Below are positions 9,085 to 16,488 of a stretch of 33,381 nt of DNA, piece after piece; position 1 is the first letter of the stretch; each line of letters starts with the position of its first letter. The notes beneath the pieces were generated by a model. The model was not told where the DNA came from, did not search any database, and worked only from the letters and a program-made list of their open reading frames with translations. Made by a program: the position numbers and the translations under genes. Source of the stretch: a bacterium (lineage in GTDB: Bacteria > Calditrichota > Calditrichia > RBG-13-44-9 > J042); assembly GCA_015485355.1 (NCBI GenBank), contig WFTQ01000104.1:1-33381 (forward strand), given 5' to 3'.

Positions 9085-9711
9085 CTAAACCCGACGGAAC
9101 AAAGCATAGATGTAAGGCCTTAGACTCCCTGAAGGTTGATGATAGGTGTAAGGAAACCATTCCATCAGTTGAAAATCCTGCCCTAAAAAGTCGGCCAGTG
9201 TTCGATGGTTGTACCGCTGCACGGGCAATCCACTGCACTTTCGGGCTCCTTCCAGAGAAAAGGTGGCCAGGCAGACATATCCACCTCTTTTTACCAGACG
9301 CCGCAACACGGTGCGGTAAACTTGCCGATCCGTTTCCTCCACCAGAAAATGCAACACTGCCCGGTCATGCCATAAATCGACCGGGGGCAAATGCAAGACC
9401 GTTTCCGGTTGAGTGATATCGTCCCGGACGAATTCCACCCGGGCGTTCCGGGGAATGGACAACCGCTTTTTCAGCACCTGAAGGGCCGTGGCACTGATGT
9501 CCACGGCGGTGATTCGAACGAATCCCAACTCCAACAGACGATCGATCAACACGGAAGCCCCACAGCCCATGTCCAGAATATGGGCATCCTTAGGCAAGGA
9601 ACATCGACCAATCAAGCGCAAAGAGGCCTCCGGTTCTGTTTCCCACCAACCCAGCTGATCGGTTGGTTTTTCTCGATAGATCTTTTCCCAATGCTCTCGA
9701 AGGCCTGACAT
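9085..9711 (-). CDS. Class I SAM-dependent methyltransferase
   Basis: This 208-residue soluble methyltransferase begins with the HWEKIY...GWWE pattern typical of a small-molecule methyltransferase subgroup related to thiopurine and tellurite-resistance enzymes. The SAM-binding motif I is ILDMGCGAS (45-53). AVDIS follows as the acidic end of strand 2, and then DDIT. A possible motif IV is DLWHDRAVLHFL. The substrate is unknown. The frame extends to a GTG at 9729, but the ATG at 9711 has an AAGGGG site at good spacing. It is divergent from the ccm-linked small gene at 9971, and the 259-bp spacer contains two operator-like palindromes that could affect both directions. Confidence 0.85.
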   Translation of the reverse strand: MSGLREHWEKIYREKPTDQLGWWETEPEASLRLIGRCSLPKDAHILDMGCGASVLIDRLLELGFVRITAVDISATALQVLKKRLSIPRNARVEFVRDDITQPETVLHLPPVDLWHDRAVLHFLVEETDRQVYRTVLRRLVKRGGYVCLATFSLEGARKCSGLPVQRYNHRTLADFLGQDFQLMEWFPYTYHQPSGSLRPYIYALFRRV

Positions 9712-9819
9712 CGCCGTCCCCTTGACCACCGATGTTCCAATTTAAGATATCCAGAGGAAAAATCAAAAGGATACCTCCGACGGTTCCCGTTGAACGGTAC
9801 CGGAATCTGTTCCCGGAGT

Positions 9820-9835
9820 AGTATAATATTCTACA
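9820..9835. promoter_or_regulatory. Putative operator palindrome (site B)
   Basis: AGTATAATATTCTACA matches TGTAGAATATTCTACA at 14 of 16 positions. A TATAAT (9822-9827) lies within it, so a bound protein would cover a likely -10 box. It shares the 13-bp direct repeat ATAATATTCTACA with site C, 23 bp away. It lies in the divergent spacer before the ccm cluster. Confidence 0.55.
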
Positions 9836-9842
9836 ATCCTCC

Positions 9843-9858
9843 TGAATAATATTCTACA
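9843..9858. promoter_or_regulatory. Putative operator palindrome (site C)
   Basis: TGAATAATATTCTACA matches TGTAGAATATTCTACA at 14 of 16 positions. The right arm, ATTCTACA, is identical in sites A, B and C. The spacing of 23 bp to site B is about two helical turns, which would allow cooperative binding. It lies about 110 bp before the small Cys membrane gene. Confidence 0.55.
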
Positions 9859-9970
9859 CTTTGTCTGGCTTTTTCGGCGCTCAAGGTATTACATTCCTTA
9901 AAAATGAAGCTCCGGGAAGTAAGGCGCTTTCGGTATAGTTATTGCTTTCACAAAGTCCGGAGGTGATGCA

Positions 9971-10183
9971 ATGAAAATCTTATTTCAGTACGGATTTACC
10001 ATTGTTTTGAGTGTTGCCATCATCTGGTTTTTTTATCGCACCATCCACAGGTTTTACCAGAGCATCAAGGGCCAAAGTGCCGGATGCCACGGCGGCGCCG
10101 GTGAAGACAGTCGTTGTTGTAACGGTTCGTCGGATCGATCGTTTTCTATGCGGGAAGAAAACGGATGGCGTGACAAAATATGA
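9971..10183 (+). CDS. Small single-helix membrane protein with Cys cluster
   Basis: This is a 70-residue protein. Residues 4-23 form one membrane helix. They are followed by a basic, aromatic stretch and a short tail with C39-H-G-G and C49-C50. The overall plan, one helix then a Gly/Cys-rich tail, resembles the small FeoB-associated Cys-rich membrane proteins, but the Cys pattern is not the same and no feo gene is near. A GGAGGTG Shine-Dalgarno lies before the ATG. It is the first gene after operator sites B and C, and ccmE follows 150 bp later. A role in metal or thiol handling for cytochrome maturation is an inference. It is not an obvious CcmD. Confidence 0.6.
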   Translation: MKILFQYGFTIVLSVAIIWFFYRTIHRFYQSIKGQSAGCHGGAGEDSRCCNGSSDRSFSMREENGWRDKI

Positions 10184-10333
10184 AAACATGGGGAACGACC
10201 TGTGGGTAGGTATTCGTATCAGAAGCAGTCCGAGAAAAGTGCTGACGGGGCGGCGGAGAAAACCATTCGCCCGATCTGGGGTACCCAGGAGGGCATAAAT
10301 GATAACAGGAGCAACACAAAAAGGAGATGAGGA

Positions 10334-10732
10334 ATGGCCCGGAAAAAGTTTGTCATCGGGATGACCGTACTGGTTATCGCCTTTGGTTTCCTGTTTTTTC
10401 AGGGGTTGGATCAATCGATGATGGCCTACCTAAACGTTCGCGATCTGGAAAGCAACGCTCCACTGCAGTCGGACAAAGTGCTTCAGGTAACCGGTATTGT
10501 GCAGCCGGGGTCGATACAACTGGTTTCCGCCGAACAAACCTACTATTTCGTGCTTCAAGACCTGGAAAATCCGGAAAGTCGGGTTCGCGTGGTGTACCGC
10601 GGGATTGTGCCAGACAATTTCAAACCGGGCATTCAGGTGGTCGTGCAGGGAGAGTACCGGCAGGAAAGTGGTCAGATATTGGCCGAGCGCATTCTGGTGA
10701 AGTGCCCCTCGAAATACGAAGAAGATGCCTAA
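10334..10732 (+). CDS. ccmE: Cytochrome c maturation heme chaperone CcmE (CxxxY type)
   Basis: This 132-residue periplasmic heme chaperone is anchored by one N-terminal helix (residues 5-23). The OB-fold core shows the family pattern, including VLQVTGIVQPGSI, FVLQD and VRVVYRGIVPDNF. The heme attachment motif near the C-terminus is C124-P-S-K-Y128, the CxxxY variant known from archaea, Desulfovibrio and some others, instead of the HxxxY of E. coli. In that variant the heme is thought to be bound through Cys. Shine-Dalgarno AAGGAG precedes the ATG. ccmF starts 19 bp after the stop. CcmA, CcmB and CcmC are not in the window and must be elsewhere if System I is complete. Confidence 0.93.
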   Translation: MARKKFVIGMTVLVIAFGFLFFQGLDQSMMAYLNVRDLESNAPLQSDKVLQVTGIVQPGSIQLVSAEQTYYFVLQDLENPESRVRVVYRGIVPDNFKPGIQVVVQGEYRQESGQILAERILVKCPSKYEEDA

Positions 10733-10751
10733 TTTTAAAAGGAGATGAGCA

Positions 10752-12761
10752 ATGATTGAAATTGGGAAGGTGACCCTCCTGTTTAGCGTGATCCTGTCTT
10801 TTTACGCCATTGTGGTATCCTATCTGGGTTATCGACAACGGCTGGGATTTTTTCTGGAAAGTTCCCGACGGGCCATGTTGAGCAGCTTCGCCCTGTTGAC
10901 GATAGCCATTTCGATGTTAAGCTATGCCTTAATAACCAAAAATTATGACATCAAGTATGTGGCCGAGAATGTCAGCAACAATCTACCGACCTTTTATGCT
11001 TTCTCGGCCCTGTGGGCCGGACAGAGCGGTTCCCTGTTGTTATGGGCCTGGTTATTAAACCTCTTTATTGTGATCGTTATTCTGCAGAATCGTGATCGAC
11101 ACCTGGAACTCATGCCTTACGTCATCGCCACCCTGTCCGGGATATTGCTCTTTTTCGTTGTTTTACTTTCCTTCTTCAGCAATCCCTTCGAACGTCTGGG
11201 CTTCACCGTGCTGGAAGGGCAGGGATTGAATCCCCTGTTACAAAATCCTGGAATGATGTTTCATCCTCCCACCTTGTATCTGGGGTATGTGGGTTTTTCC
11301 GTACCCTTTGCCTTTGCCATAGCGGCCCTGTTAACCCGTAAACTGGATTCGGAATGGATCGTTTCCACAAGACGATGGACGATCTTCTCCTGGCTCATGC
11401 TTACGATTGGTATTGTTCTGGGAGCCAAATGGGCATACGTGGAACTGGGATGGGGCGGTTATTGGGGATGGGACCCGGTGGAAAACGCTTCGTTCATGCC
11501 CTGGTTAACCGGAACGGCCTTTCTCCATTCCATTATGATTCAGGAACGCAAAGGGATGCTGAAAATCTGGAATGTCTCCCTGATCATCATCACCTTTTTG
11601 CTGACCATCCTGGGAACCTTTATTACCCGCAGCGGAATCATTGCTTCGGTACACTCTTTCGGAGCATCAAAGCTCGGGTACGTGTTTATCGTTTTTCTGG
11701 TGACCTCGGCTTTATTTTCCCTGTATTTAATCCTTACCCGAAAGGATGGGTTGCGAAGCGAAAATAAACTGGATTCGTTCCTTTCCCGGGAATCCAGCTT
11801 TTTATTTAACAATTGGATTCTGGTGGGAGCCGCTTTTGCAATATTCTGGGGGACCCTGTTTCCGGTCATTTCCGAAGCGGTGCGCGGGGTGAAAATTACC
11901 GTGGGGCCTCCGTTTTTCAATACCATCACCATTCCTATCGGATTGCTCCTCATCCTCATCACGGGCGTGTGCCCCCTGATATCCTGGCGGAAAGCCACCT
12001 GGAACAACTTTGTTCGGAATTTTCTGTATCCCGGCGGCGTCTTTCTTTTCCTTCTCATTGGTCTTTACCTGGCGGGTATCCGGGGGTTGTATGCACTCAT
12101 GTCCTTCAGTTTAATTGGTTTCGTCTTAACCAGCATCGTAATGGAATTTTACCGGGGAGTAAAGGCGCGCATGCGATACGACGGGAACGCCTTGATCGCC
12201 CTGAAAAATCTCATCTGGAAGTTTCGTCGACGGTATGGCGGCTATATCGTCCATGTCGGCGTCATGCTCGCTTTCGTGGGAATAACGGGTTCTTCGGCCT
12301 TTGCTGTGGAAAAAGATCAGATCTTAAAAAAAGATGAGGTCATGACCATAAAAAATTATCAGCTCAAGTTTCTGGGAGTGGATCAGTTTCGAACCGCCAA
12401 TGCGGAGGTGATCAGCGCCTCCTTCGAAGTGTTTCGCAATGGTGAACGCCTGGGCATTCTCAATCCCTCCAAACATTATCATCCCCTGCAGGATCAAACC
12501 ATGACCGAAGTCGCCATTCGTTCCGACTGGAAAGAGGATCTATATCTCATTCTGGGTGGCGTCCAGCAGGATGGTTCTGTATTTCTGAAGGCACACATCA
12601 ATCCCTTGGTGAGCTGGATCTGGTGGGGAACATACATACTGATCATTGGAGCTTTGATTGCCATGTGGCCGGGCAAACAGGTGCGGGCGGCATCCAGAGC
12701 TCAAAAAACCGCCCAGCCGGATCAGGCGGTGCTTAACCCGATTGAAACCGAAAGCCGTTAA
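10752..12761 (+). CDS. ccmF: Cytochrome c heme lyase subunit CcmF
   Basis: This 669-residue polytopic membrane protein takes heme from CcmE and helps attach it to apocytochrome c. The tryptophan-rich WWD segment is clear: W234-G-G-Y-W-G-W-D-P-V-E-N-A. The upstream HPPTLYLGYVG histidine motif expected for heme ligation is also present. A large extracytoplasmic domain follows near residues 515-615, and one last membrane helix comes before the C-terminus. Length is normal for the family. It has an AAAAGGAG Shine-Dalgarno and lies between ccmE (19 bp) and ccmH (11 bp), so it is part of one transcript. Confidence 0.96.
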   Translation: MIEIGKVTLLFSVILSFYAIVVSYLGYRQRLGFFLESSRRAMLSSFALLTIAISMLSYALITKNYDIKYVAENVSNNLPTFYAFSALWAGQSGSLLLWAWLLNLFIVIVILQNRDRHLELMPYVIATLSGILLFFVVLLSFFSNPFERLGFTVLEGQGLNPLLQNPGMMFHPPTLYLGYVGFSVPFAFAIAALLTRKLDSEWIVSTRRWTIFSWLMLTIGIVLGAKWAYVELGWGGYWGWDPVENASFMPWLTGTAFLHSIMIQERKGMLKIWNVSLIIITFLLTILGTFITRSGIIASVHSFGASKLGYVFIVFLVTSALFSLYLILTRKDGLRSENKLDSFLSRESSFLFNNWILVGAAFAIFWGTLFPVISEAVRGVKITVGPPFFNTITIPIGLLLILITGVCPLISWRKATWNNFVRNFLYPGGVFLFLLIGLYLAGIRGLYALMSFSLIGFVLTSIVMEFYRGVKARMRYDGNALIALKNLIWKFRRRYGGYIVHVGVMLAFVGITGSSAFAVEKDQILKKDEVMTIKNYQLKFLGVDQFRTANAEVISASFEVFRNGERLGILNPSKHYHPLQDQTMTEVAIRSDWKEDLYLILGGVQQDGSVFLKAHINPLVSWIWWGTYILIIGALIAMWPGKQVRAASRAQKTAQPDQAVLNPIETESR

Positions 12762-12772
12762 GGGGGACGTCC

Positions 12773-13234
12773 ATGATGACCCAATCGAAAATCCTTTTAA
12801 TCTTACTGATCTTCGCCGGAGGACTGTGGGGTAACGTCACGGTCGGCCAGGTCGAAAAAGAGCTGATGTGCACCTGTGGGTGTACCATGGCTTTGTATAC
12901 CTGTGAATGCGGCACTTCGGAGAAAATGCGGGCGGACATTCAGGGAATGATTGACCGTGGCATGGATAAAGACGCCATTGTAACATACTATGTGGACAAA
13001 TACGGCGAAAAAATTCGTTCTGCACCCACCAAATCCGGCTTTAATCTGGTGGCCTGGGTGACGCCCTTTCTGGCCCTGTTGGTGGTGGGGATTGCCCTTT
13101 ACCGCCTCTTAAAACGCTGGAGCAGTCACCGGGAGGAAAGGCCCGAGCCCCTTTTCACCCCCGAAGTCCAGAGCCAATACGTGAAACAACTGGATAAAGA
13201 ATTACAAGAATTTGAAGAGGGAGAAAACCTATGA
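12773..13234 (+). CDS. ccmH: CcmH/CycL-type thiol protein
   Basis: This 153-residue protein has a signal peptide, then the Cys-rich segment C33-T-C35-G-C37 with C44-E-C46, a helical part ending in VDKYGE, and a membrane helix around residues 87-108 with a charged cytoplasmic tail. This matches the N-terminal CcmH family, which reduces apocytochrome c thiols for heme attachment. The Cys pattern differs from the proteobacterial LRCxxCQ form and adds extra cysteines, as in several non-proteobacterial lineages. The start could be 12773 or the adjacent ATG at 12776. Its TGA overlaps the ATG of the next gene by 4 bp. The gene at 72 encodes a related domain. Confidence 0.88.
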   Translation: MMTQSKILLILLIFAGGLWGNVTVGQVEKELMCTCGCTMALYTCECGTSEKMRADIQGMIDRGMDKDAIVTYYVDKYGEKIRSAPTKSGFNLVAWVTPFLALLVVGIALYRLLKRWSSHREERPEPLFTPEVQSQYVKQLDKELQEFEEGENL

Positions 13235-13689
13235 TTGAAATCATCCTGCTGTTCATGACATTTCTGGTTTTAGGATACGTGTTATATCCGTTTTATCAAT
13301 CGCGCTACCGCTGGGCTTATATTCCCAGAAATGAAGAGGATCCTCAAGTGCAGCAGTTGCAGGAAGCCAAACGGGAGGTTTTGAGTGCCATCAAGGAAAT
13401 TGAATTTGAGCATCAGATGGGCAAATTGTCCCATGCCGATTACGAAAAGTTGCGTGATGAGTATCGGAAAAAGGCCTTATGGATATTGCAAGAGCTGGAT
13501 CGTTTCAATCACCCCACCCGGGATGTTGACCGTGTGGAGGAAGAAATTCGGGCTTATCGGTATAAATTGAAGCATTCCGGACAAAGCTCAATTCGATTCT
13601 GCCCGGATTGCGGTGCATCCGTGGAGCCCTTCTATAAATTTTGTGTACAATGTGGACGACAATTGCTCCCTTCGGAGCAGGGAGGCTAA
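13231..13689 (+). CDS. CcmI-like membrane protein with C-terminal zinc ribbon
   Basis: This is a 152-residue protein. One N-terminal membrane helix (residues 2-20) is followed by a charged helical hairpin in which KREVLSAIKEIEFEHQ leads into GKLSHADYEKLRDEY. That pattern is typical of the N-terminal part of CcmI/CycH proteins. A linker then leads to a zinc ribbon with C124-P-D-C127 and C138-V-Q-C141. Classical CcmI carries TPR repeats there instead, so this is a variant architecture. It probably acts in the ccm complex, and the zinc ribbon most likely faces the cytoplasm. It starts inside the stop codon of ccmH (ATGA overlap), which points to translational coupling. Confidence 0.78.
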   Translation: MIEIILLFMTFLVLGYVLYPFYQSRYRWAYIPRNEEDPQVQQLQEAKREVLSAIKEIEFEHQMGKLSHADYEKLRDEYRKKALWILQELDRFNHPTRDVDRVEEEIRAYRYKLKHSGQSSIRFCPDCGASVEPFYKFCVQCGRQLLPSEQGG

Positions 13690-13690
13690 A

Positions 13691-14836
13691 ATGAAACCGC
13701 AATTGAGATGGGTGATCTGGCTTTTCCTCTTCCAGGCGCCCGGCATTATGGCTGGGAGTTTAACCGGCACGTTACAGAATGGAACCCGTGGCTTCGGCGT
13801 TCCCGATACGCTAAGAATCGCCTTAAATCTCTATTTACCCGACGGTCAGGTGAAAGTCCTCCCCCGGTTGGCAACCGTATCCCCCGAGGGTCGCTTTCGG
13901 TTCGACCAGCTGGAAGAAAATCCTCAAATCACTTACGAACCCATGGTCGTTTACCGGGGGATTAAATATTATGGGGCAGCGGTCCGGCTTTCGCAATCCC
14001 AACCGAATGCCGTTAGCAACGTTACGATTTACGAAACCACCCGCAGTGATACGGCCTTAACAATCGTGCGCCATCATGTGCTGTTTTCTCCGGGAGAGGG
14101 AAGCGTGGCGGTTAAGGAAATGGTATTTCTGGAAAACGCAGGGGATCGCACGTATATAGGCAAAGAGCCCACGCCGTCGGGCAAATTTCGCACGGTGACC
14201 TATAAAATCCCACCCGGTGCCGAATCCCTTCAACTGGGGGAAGGCACCATGACCTGCTGTATTGAATTTGAAGAAGATGGTTTTTACGATACCATGGAAA
14301 TTCCCCCGGGCAAGAAACAGATCGTTTTTTCCTATCTCCTGAAAAGCAAGGGAGGGGAGCTGTGGTTCCGCAAGCCGATAACAATCAACACCGCGGAAAT
14401 CGATTTCATCTCTTTTGATCCCTCGGTACGGATTGAGGGCGATGGATTGGTAGAAAAACCGCTCCCCAACAATAAATTCAAGCGACATGTGTTGACCGGT
14501 TTAACGGCGGGGAGCCTGGCTACCATCCGCTTAGCCGGTTTGCCCGAATCCCCACACGACCTGAGCCTGATCTTTTTTGGAGGATTTCTGGTGGTTTTCG
14601 GGGTTGGCGGATTCCTTGCTTACCGAAGAATTGCAAAAAGCGCGGTGGCGACCTCCGCCCGTCCATCAACCGCCGAAAAGAGCACCCATGTCGATCACAT
14701 CATATTGAAAGAAAAATTGCTTCGGGAAATCGCTCTGCTGGACGAAGCATATGAAGCCAAAAAAATTGCAGAAGATGAGTATCGGATCAAACGTAATTTA
14801 CTGGTGGAAGAATTAAAACATCTTGTGAATTCGTAA
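13691..14836 (+). CDS. Ccm-cluster membrane-anchored protein of unknown function
   Basis: This is a 381-residue protein. A signal peptide (about 1-21) precedes a beta-rich extracytoplasmic part. Its first 100 residues look like a carboxypeptidase-regulatory-type domain (SLTGTLQNGTRG, then LPDGQVKVLP and PEGRFRFDQLEEN). A membrane helix lies near residues 292-315. The C-terminal cytoplasmic tail, LKEKLLREIALLDEAYEAKK plus a DEYRIKR continuation, closely mirrors the helical hairpin of the preceding CcmI-like protein. The longer frame from 13613 is rejected because GGAGG overlapping the previous stop points to the ATG at 13691. Sharing the tail with CcmI suggests a partner in apocytochrome delivery. 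No such function is established. Confidence 0.7.
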   Translation: MKPQLRWVIWLFLFQAPGIMAGSLTGTLQNGTRGFGVPDTLRIALNLYLPDGQVKVLPRLATVSPEGRFRFDQLEENPQITYEPMVVYRGIKYYGAAVRLSQSQPNAVSNVTIYETTRSDTALTIVRHHVLFSPGEGSVAVKEMVFLENAGDRTYIGKEPTPSGKFRTVTYKIPPGAESLQLGEGTMTCCIEFEEDGFYDTMEIPPGKKQIVFSYLLKSKGGELWFRKPITINTAEIDFISFDPSVRIEGDGLVEKPLPNNKFKRHVLTGLTAGSLATIRLAGLPESPHDLSLIFFGGFLVVFGVGGFLAYRRIAKSAVATSARPSTAEKSTHVDHIILKEKLLREIALLDEAYEAKKIAEDEYRIKRNLLVEELKHLVNS

Positions 14837-14977
14837 TCCCGAGAATATATTTCCATCGCCGGAGGCGCAGTGCCGACAAGCGTTACTCGTGCGGGGACAC
14901 GCAGGGCGGGCCGTTGCCCCGCCGGAACCGGCACCGGAGGCGCGGTTACCCCAAAGGGGCTTGCGAAAAGAGAAAAG

Positions 14978-15592
14978 ATGAATACCAAACCCGAAAAAAT
15001 CCGCTACAATCGCATTGCCCCCCTGTATGATTGGCTGGAGATTCTTCCGGAAAGACTGGTTTTCCGGGCCTGGCGCCGTCGGCTGTTCCATTTTGTCCAG
15101 GGTCCACTGATCTTAGAAGTGGGGATAGGAACCGGGAAAAATTTACCGTACTATCCGGACCGCGTGACTCTGGTGGGAGTGGATATCAGCGAACGCATGC
15201 TCATTAGGGCCACCCGAAAAACGATCACCCCAAACGTGCTGGGCTTTTTAACCATGGATGCACAAACCCTGGCTTTTCCGGATGGAACGTTTGATCAAAC
15301 CCTCTCAACTTTCGTCTTCTGTTCCGTCTACGATCCAATCCAAGGGCTTCAAGAACTGCTACGGGTGTTAAGACCGGAGGGTAAAGCGCTTTTTTTGGAG
15401 CATGTACGTCCGGAATCCCGTTTTCGGGGGAAATGGTTCGATCGGCTCAATCCTCTGGTCGTATCAATCATGGGGGCCCATATCAATCGTCCCACGGTGA
15501 GGAACATCCGGCAGGCCGGGTTCATCGTGGAACAGGAAATCAACCTCTGGAGCGATATCGTAAAACTTATTGTGGCCAGAAAACCGAAGTGA
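14978..15592 (+). CDS. UbiE-like class I SAM methyltransferase
   Basis: This is a 204-residue methyltransferase. The N-terminal YNRIAPLYDW pattern, the motif I ILEVGIGTGKNLPYYP (45-60) and GVDISERML are typical of UbiE/COQ5-like and phosphatidylethanolamine N-methyltransferase-like enzymes. Motif IV/post-I regions are visible as FPDGTFDQTLSTFVFCSV and LRVLRPEGKALFLEH. A lipid, quinone or other small-molecule acceptor is possible and cannot be decided. The frame is open from 14870, but that part is Gly/Pro/Arg-rich and unlike the family, so I chose the ATG at 14978. The 141-bp spacer after the ccm gene contains GC-rich inverted repeats and no clear terminator. The cupin gene follows 6 bp later. 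Confidence 0.85.
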   Translation: MNTKPEKIRYNRIAPLYDWLEILPERLVFRAWRRRLFHFVQGPLILEVGIGTGKNLPYYPDRVTLVGVDISERMLIRATRKTITPNVLGFLTMDAQTLAFPDGTFDQTLSTFVFCSVYDPIQGLQELLRVLRPEGKALFLEHVRPESRFRGKWFDRLNPLVVSIMGAHINRPTVRNIRQAGFIVEQEINLWSDIVKLIVARKPK

Positions 15593-15598
15593 GAAAGG

Positions 15599-15919
15599 AT
15601 GTTTATGGTTGAAGTCAAATCGCTGGGCGAACTCATTCACTACCAAACCGAAAGCATTGTGAGCAAAACGCTCTTAAAAGCCGGTGGCGGTTCCCTTACG
15701 CTTTTTGCTTTTGATCGGGGACAGGAATTGAGCGAGCATATCTCGCCCTTCGATGCTGGAATCATCATTTTCGATGGGGAGGCTGAAGTGTCGGTCGCCG
15801 GAAAATCCTATCGCGTAAAAAACGGGGAATGGATTGCTTTGCCGGCGCATCAGCCCCACGCCGTGAAAGCCGTTCAGCGATTTAAAATGGCTTTGATCAT
15901 GGTGAAATCGGTTGGCTAA
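15599..15919 (+). CDS. Small single-domain cupin protein
   Basis: This 106-residue protein is a single cupin barrel. Visible elements include FAFDRGQELSEHISPFDAG, IIFDGEAEVSVAG, NGEWIALPAHQPHAVKA and a final strand. Histidines H43 and H88 could serve as metal ligands, but the canonical first-motif HxH is reduced to a single His, so a metal-dependent activity is uncertain. It follows the methyltransferase by 6 bp and is very probably co-transcribed. The ATG at 15605 is an alternative start. Related small cupins are often stand-alone sensors or detoxification proteins. No specific role can be given. Confidence 0.8.
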   Translation: MFMVEVKSLGELIHYQTESIVSKTLLKAGGGSLTLFAFDRGQELSEHISPFDAGIIIFDGEAEVSVAGKSYRVKNGEWIALPAHQPHAVKAVQRFKMALIMVKSVG

Positions 15920-16136
15920 GCGGAACTGGCATGATCGTATAAGCGAGGTAGGGTCGTAAGTTCAGGGCACACCGCAAACACCATTCGCCGGCAACCGACC
16001 GAAAACCCGGTCTTCTTCTTGAGTTCTTGAAGGGGCGATACCCGGAATCATGCTCCCGGTACCGCCATTCACCCACCCGGGCCGCAACAGAATCCGACCG
16101 CCTTGTCGATATTCGATGAAATTCAGCTCATTTTTT

Positions 16137-16165
16137 TTGACAAAGTGCCTTAAATTTTTTATATT
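16137..16165 (+). promoter_or_regulatory. Sigma70-like promoter of the cox operon
   Basis: A perfect TTGACA (16137-16142) is followed by a 17-bp spacer and TATATT (16160-16165), inside a very AT-rich tract. Transcription would start near 16172, giving a leader of about 315 nt before the coxG ATG. This is the best promoter seen in the region. Confidence 0.7.
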
Positions 16166-16213
16166 TATGGAAAATTTTAGAAAATAAAAGAACTGAAACG
16201 TAAAGTACCTTTT

Positions 16214-16440
16214 CTTACCACTTTTCATCCTTCAGCCCGGGCCTAACAGACCCGGCAACACCCTGATGAAGGGGTCATCCAGTTTGATGACCGATACCTA
16301 AAGCAGGAATCCGTAGGGTAAGGTGCAATCATATTCTTTCCCCAATGCGAAAGGAATGTATGATTCCCGGTTGGTGCTTGACAGCCTTAGGAAAACCATT
16401 GCGCCGTCAGTGGCCCAATGCGGGCTGTTTGCTTTTCATT
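16214..16440 (+). ncRNA. Candidate structured cis-regulatory leader RNA
   Basis: Within the predicted coxG leader, CTTACC (16214-16219) can pair with GGTAAG (16317-16322) and close a domain. The domain holds hairpins CCGGG/CCCGG (16237-16255) and GGTCATC/GATGACC (16273-16292). A competing ACCC/GGGT pairing (16260-16275) shares bases with the latter. Outside it are a long hairpin with AATCATA/TATGATT arms (16327-16365) and a two-part stem. The latter has ACAGCC 16381-16386 with GGCTGT 16423-16428 and, inside it, CATTG with CAATG, and it is followed by TTTGCTTTTC. That order resembles an aptamer plus expression platform. It does not fit a riboswitch class that I can name with confidence. Confidence 0.4.
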
Positions 16441-16488
16441 CCCGAAACATCATTCATGGGATTAAAACCGAAAGGAGGCCGGTAGTTT

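Larger units (their letters stand above)
15920..16488 (+). other. Long intergenic region with promoter and structured leader
   Basis: No gene is supported in this 569-bp stretch. Short open frames on both strands have no family resemblance. The left half (to about 16130) has mixed composition with nothing distinctive. A consensus promoter lies at 16137-16165, and about 315 bp of probable 5' untranslated RNA follow before coxG. The leader contains at least five inverted repeats, described separately. Confidence 0.6.

Noticed and set aside
15962-16228. Minus-strand 88-codon frame before the cox promoter
   Set aside because: No good ribosome site, it lies opposite the AT-rich promoter, and the product shows no known pattern.
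16262-16300. Hammerhead-like core word CTGATGA in the cox leader
   Set aside because: Neither the following stem II spacing nor the GAAA segment fits a hammerhead ribozyme.
16230-16330. Possible SAM-I riboswitch (CCCGGCAAC and GGTGC-like words)
   Set aside because: The words occur, but the 5' kink-turn part and the P2 pattern expected for SAM-I are missing, and the spacing is too long.
16378-16383. Second TTGACA close to coxG
   Set aside because: No -10-like hexamer lies 16-18 bp after it, and it is inside a predicted stem.
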